Positions 62,993 to 64,000 of a DNA stretch of 64,000 bases are shown in pieces. This DNA is from UBA6049 sp965662345 (lineage in GTDB: Bacteria > Bacteroidota > Bacteroidia > Flavobacteriales_G > Salibacteraceae), in contig CBFIHE010000003.1 of NCBI GenBank assembly GCA_965662345.1, positions 103,944 to 167,943 on the forward strand. Direction: 5' to 3'. The first letter of the stretch is position 1. Every line of letters starts with the position of its first letter. The notes under the pieces were generated by a model. The model searched no databases. It saw only the letters and a program-made list of their open reading frames with translations, and had not been told where the DNA came from. Made by a program: the position numbers and the translations under genes.

Positions 62993-63919
62993 ATGAAAAC
63001 TACCTATTCTTGGCCGCAAGCCTCAAGACTTAAGGTACTAGTGTTTTTGATTTCCACCTTTTTTCTATGTGTTGCGGAAAGTTCTGGGCAATACATCAGT
63101 ATCCTTGGCAATGATTGGATGCAGCATAATATCTCTGGGAATAATCGTGATGTAATTGGCACGGGAATGTATTGGGAAAAGAACTCCCCACTTCATTCGG
63201 ATACGGTAATCGATGGCCTAATTTACAAATCAGTAATTTTTCAAATGGAAGCAGTCGGACTTCCTGTTTGGAACCCTTACACAGATGTAATCTATATTTA
63301 TGAAGACACAGTAGTGGGAAAAGCACATTTCTATCCGATTACAGATTTTACAAAACGATATCATATTTACGATTTACAACTAGCAGCAGGTGACACATTC
63401 TGGTTAACATCAGACTCTACCGATTTTATTTTAATTGATTCGGTATACATCAACAACGGAAGATTAGTTCAATTGCTGGAAGATAGCATCTCAACAGGCA
63501 CAGGGACTTTTCAGCTCAAAATATATGAGGGTATCGGTTCAAATAATAGCTTTTTGACAATGCATGGGCTCGGTTATGGTGATTCCAATTATATTTTAGT
63601 TTGTGCTTACCGAGATGATTCCATAGTTTACAGAACATCATTAGAGGGAAGAGACTCCATTTGCACAAATATTGGTACGCAAGCTCCGCTGTTAGAGCCA
63701 GAAAAGGGATTGTTTATCTACCCCAACCCAACTCAAAGCACCCTGCAACTAAATGGGTTAAAGGAACCCCAGAACTACAGTATCTACACCCTACAAGGCA
63801 GCTTGGCACAAACGGGCAGAGCAAACCCCGGAGAAGGCATAGAAGTAGCTCGCCTCACCAAAGGCATGTATGTGTTTCAATTAGAAACAGGAGAGCGAGT
63901 GAAGTTTGTGAAGGAATAA
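62993..63919 (+). CDS. T9SS type A sorting domain-containing protein
   Basis: 308 residues. N-terminal signal region (MKTTYSWPQASRLKVLVFLI, cleavage likely near SSGQ). The body (about 35-225) has no recognised family (DSTDFILIDSVYINNGRLVQ). The C-terminal sorting domain starts at about 235 (GLFIYPNPTQSTLQLNGLKE, YSIYTLQGSLAQTGRANPGE, LTKGMYVFQLETGERVKFVK), so the protein is exported through T9SS. Single gene with a terminator on each side. Confidence 0.88.
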   Translation: MKTTYSWPQASRLKVLVFLISTFFLCVAESSGQYISILGNDWMQHNISGNNRDVIGTGMYWEKNSPLHSDTVIDGLIYKSVIFQMEAVGLPVWNPYTDVIYIYEDTVVGKAHFYPITDFTKRYHIYDLQLAAGDTFWLTSDSTDFILIDSVYINNGRLVQLLEDSISTGTGTFQLKIYEGIGSNNSFLTMHGLGYGDSNYILVCAYRDDSIVYRTSLEGRDSICTNIGTQAPLLEPEKGLFIYPNPTQSTLQLNGLKEPQNYSIYTLQGSLAQTGRANPGEGIEVARLTKGMYVFQLETGERVKFVKE

Positions 63920-63921
63920 AA

Positions 63922-63950
63922 AAGGGAGGCTTTTGCCTCCCTTCTCTTTT
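63922..63950. terminator. Bidirectional terminator
   Basis: AAGGGAGGC and GCCTCCCTT form a stem with a TTTT loop, flanked by A and T runs, between convergent genes. Confidence 0.88.
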
Positions 63951-64000
63951 ATTGAATCATCACTTTAGAAGTGTATCGTTTTTGGTTGGTTTCTGCCACA
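63949..64000 (-). CDS. C-terminal tail of another T9SS cargo protein (partial)
   Basis: Only the last 16 residues are in the window, ending VAETNQKRYTSKVMIQ, then a stop at 63949-63951. This strongly resembles the conserved end of type A sorting domains (basic residues followed by a short hydrophobic strand). The remainder lies beyond the window edge. Confidence 0.6.
   Translation of the reverse strand, partial: VAETNQKRYTSKVMIQ

Overview
The window looks like a draft scaffold from a Bacteroidota bacterium, most likely a marine Flavobacteriales lineage of the Cryomorphaceae/Salibacteraceae kind; the family-level guess is inference. The pointers are: type IX secretion (T9SS) sorting domains on several surface proteins, a gliding-type C-terminal domain, a 1132-residue SecA of the long Bacteroidota kind, mevalonate-pathway genes, Bacteroidota promoters (TTG-N19-TAnnTTTG), few Shine-Dalgarno sites and several TTG starts. 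Three N runs (29476-29629, 55323-55416, 58647-58745) show it is a scaffold. No mobile element, prophage or CRISPR array was seen.

Layout. 1-5000: a partial Ig-like lipoprotein, free methionine sulfoxide reductase, ComF, a membrane coiled-coil protein, then pth, rplY and prs. 5083-7190: tRNA-Leu(CAA) and an S41 protease. 7196-11002: a surface protein with eleven 34-residue repeats, a T9SS cargo protein and an unknown protein. 11092-15057: an S46 dipeptidyl-peptidase (DPP11 type) and an OmpL47-type repeat protein. 15166-25450: housekeeping genes (aspartate kinase, a 2-hydroxyacid dehydrogenase, mgtE, rsmA, a TPR protein, serS, rpmA, rplU with a histone-like tail, an EamA exporter). 25541-30346: a MacAB-TolC type efflux set, broken by the first gap. 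30371-34822: a PduO-type adenosyltransferase, a DUF2795 protein and secA. 35164-42145: an overlapping isoprenoid operon holding HMG-CoA reductase, three GHMP-family enzymes, a UbiA prenyltransferase and DXP synthase. 42113-50000: a LOG-like protein, a GT-C glycosyltransferase, then the fatty-acid and phospholipid operon DUF177-rpmF-plsX-fabH-accB-accC, with pdxA upstream. 50133-53455: a T9SS type B protein and riboflavin synthase. 53449-58637: a five-gene envelope operon (LolA-like protein, two FtsX-type permeases, a LolD-like ATPase, an outer-membrane barrel). 58748-60340: lepA lacking its 5' end. 60431-62891: an ECF sigma factor, a putative anti-sigma factor and an outer-membrane barrel protein. 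62993-64000: a T9SS cargo protein and the tail of another.

The most notable observations are these. (1) The ECF sigma gene and the barrel gene two genes downstream share the element TGTAAC-N16-GCGTC at matching promoter positions, which suggests a self-contained envelope regulon and fixes both starts. (2) The LolA-like/FtsX/FtsX/LolD/barrel operon looks like a dedicated inner-to-outer membrane trafficking system that is not the standard Lol machinery. (3) Mevalonate-pathway genes and dxs lie in one overlapping operon, and the presence of pdxA suggests that DXP here feeds cofactors rather than isoprenoids. (4) An exact 81-bp duplication beside the second gap, and too little room for the lepA start at the third, show assembly errors that would mislead automatic annotation.
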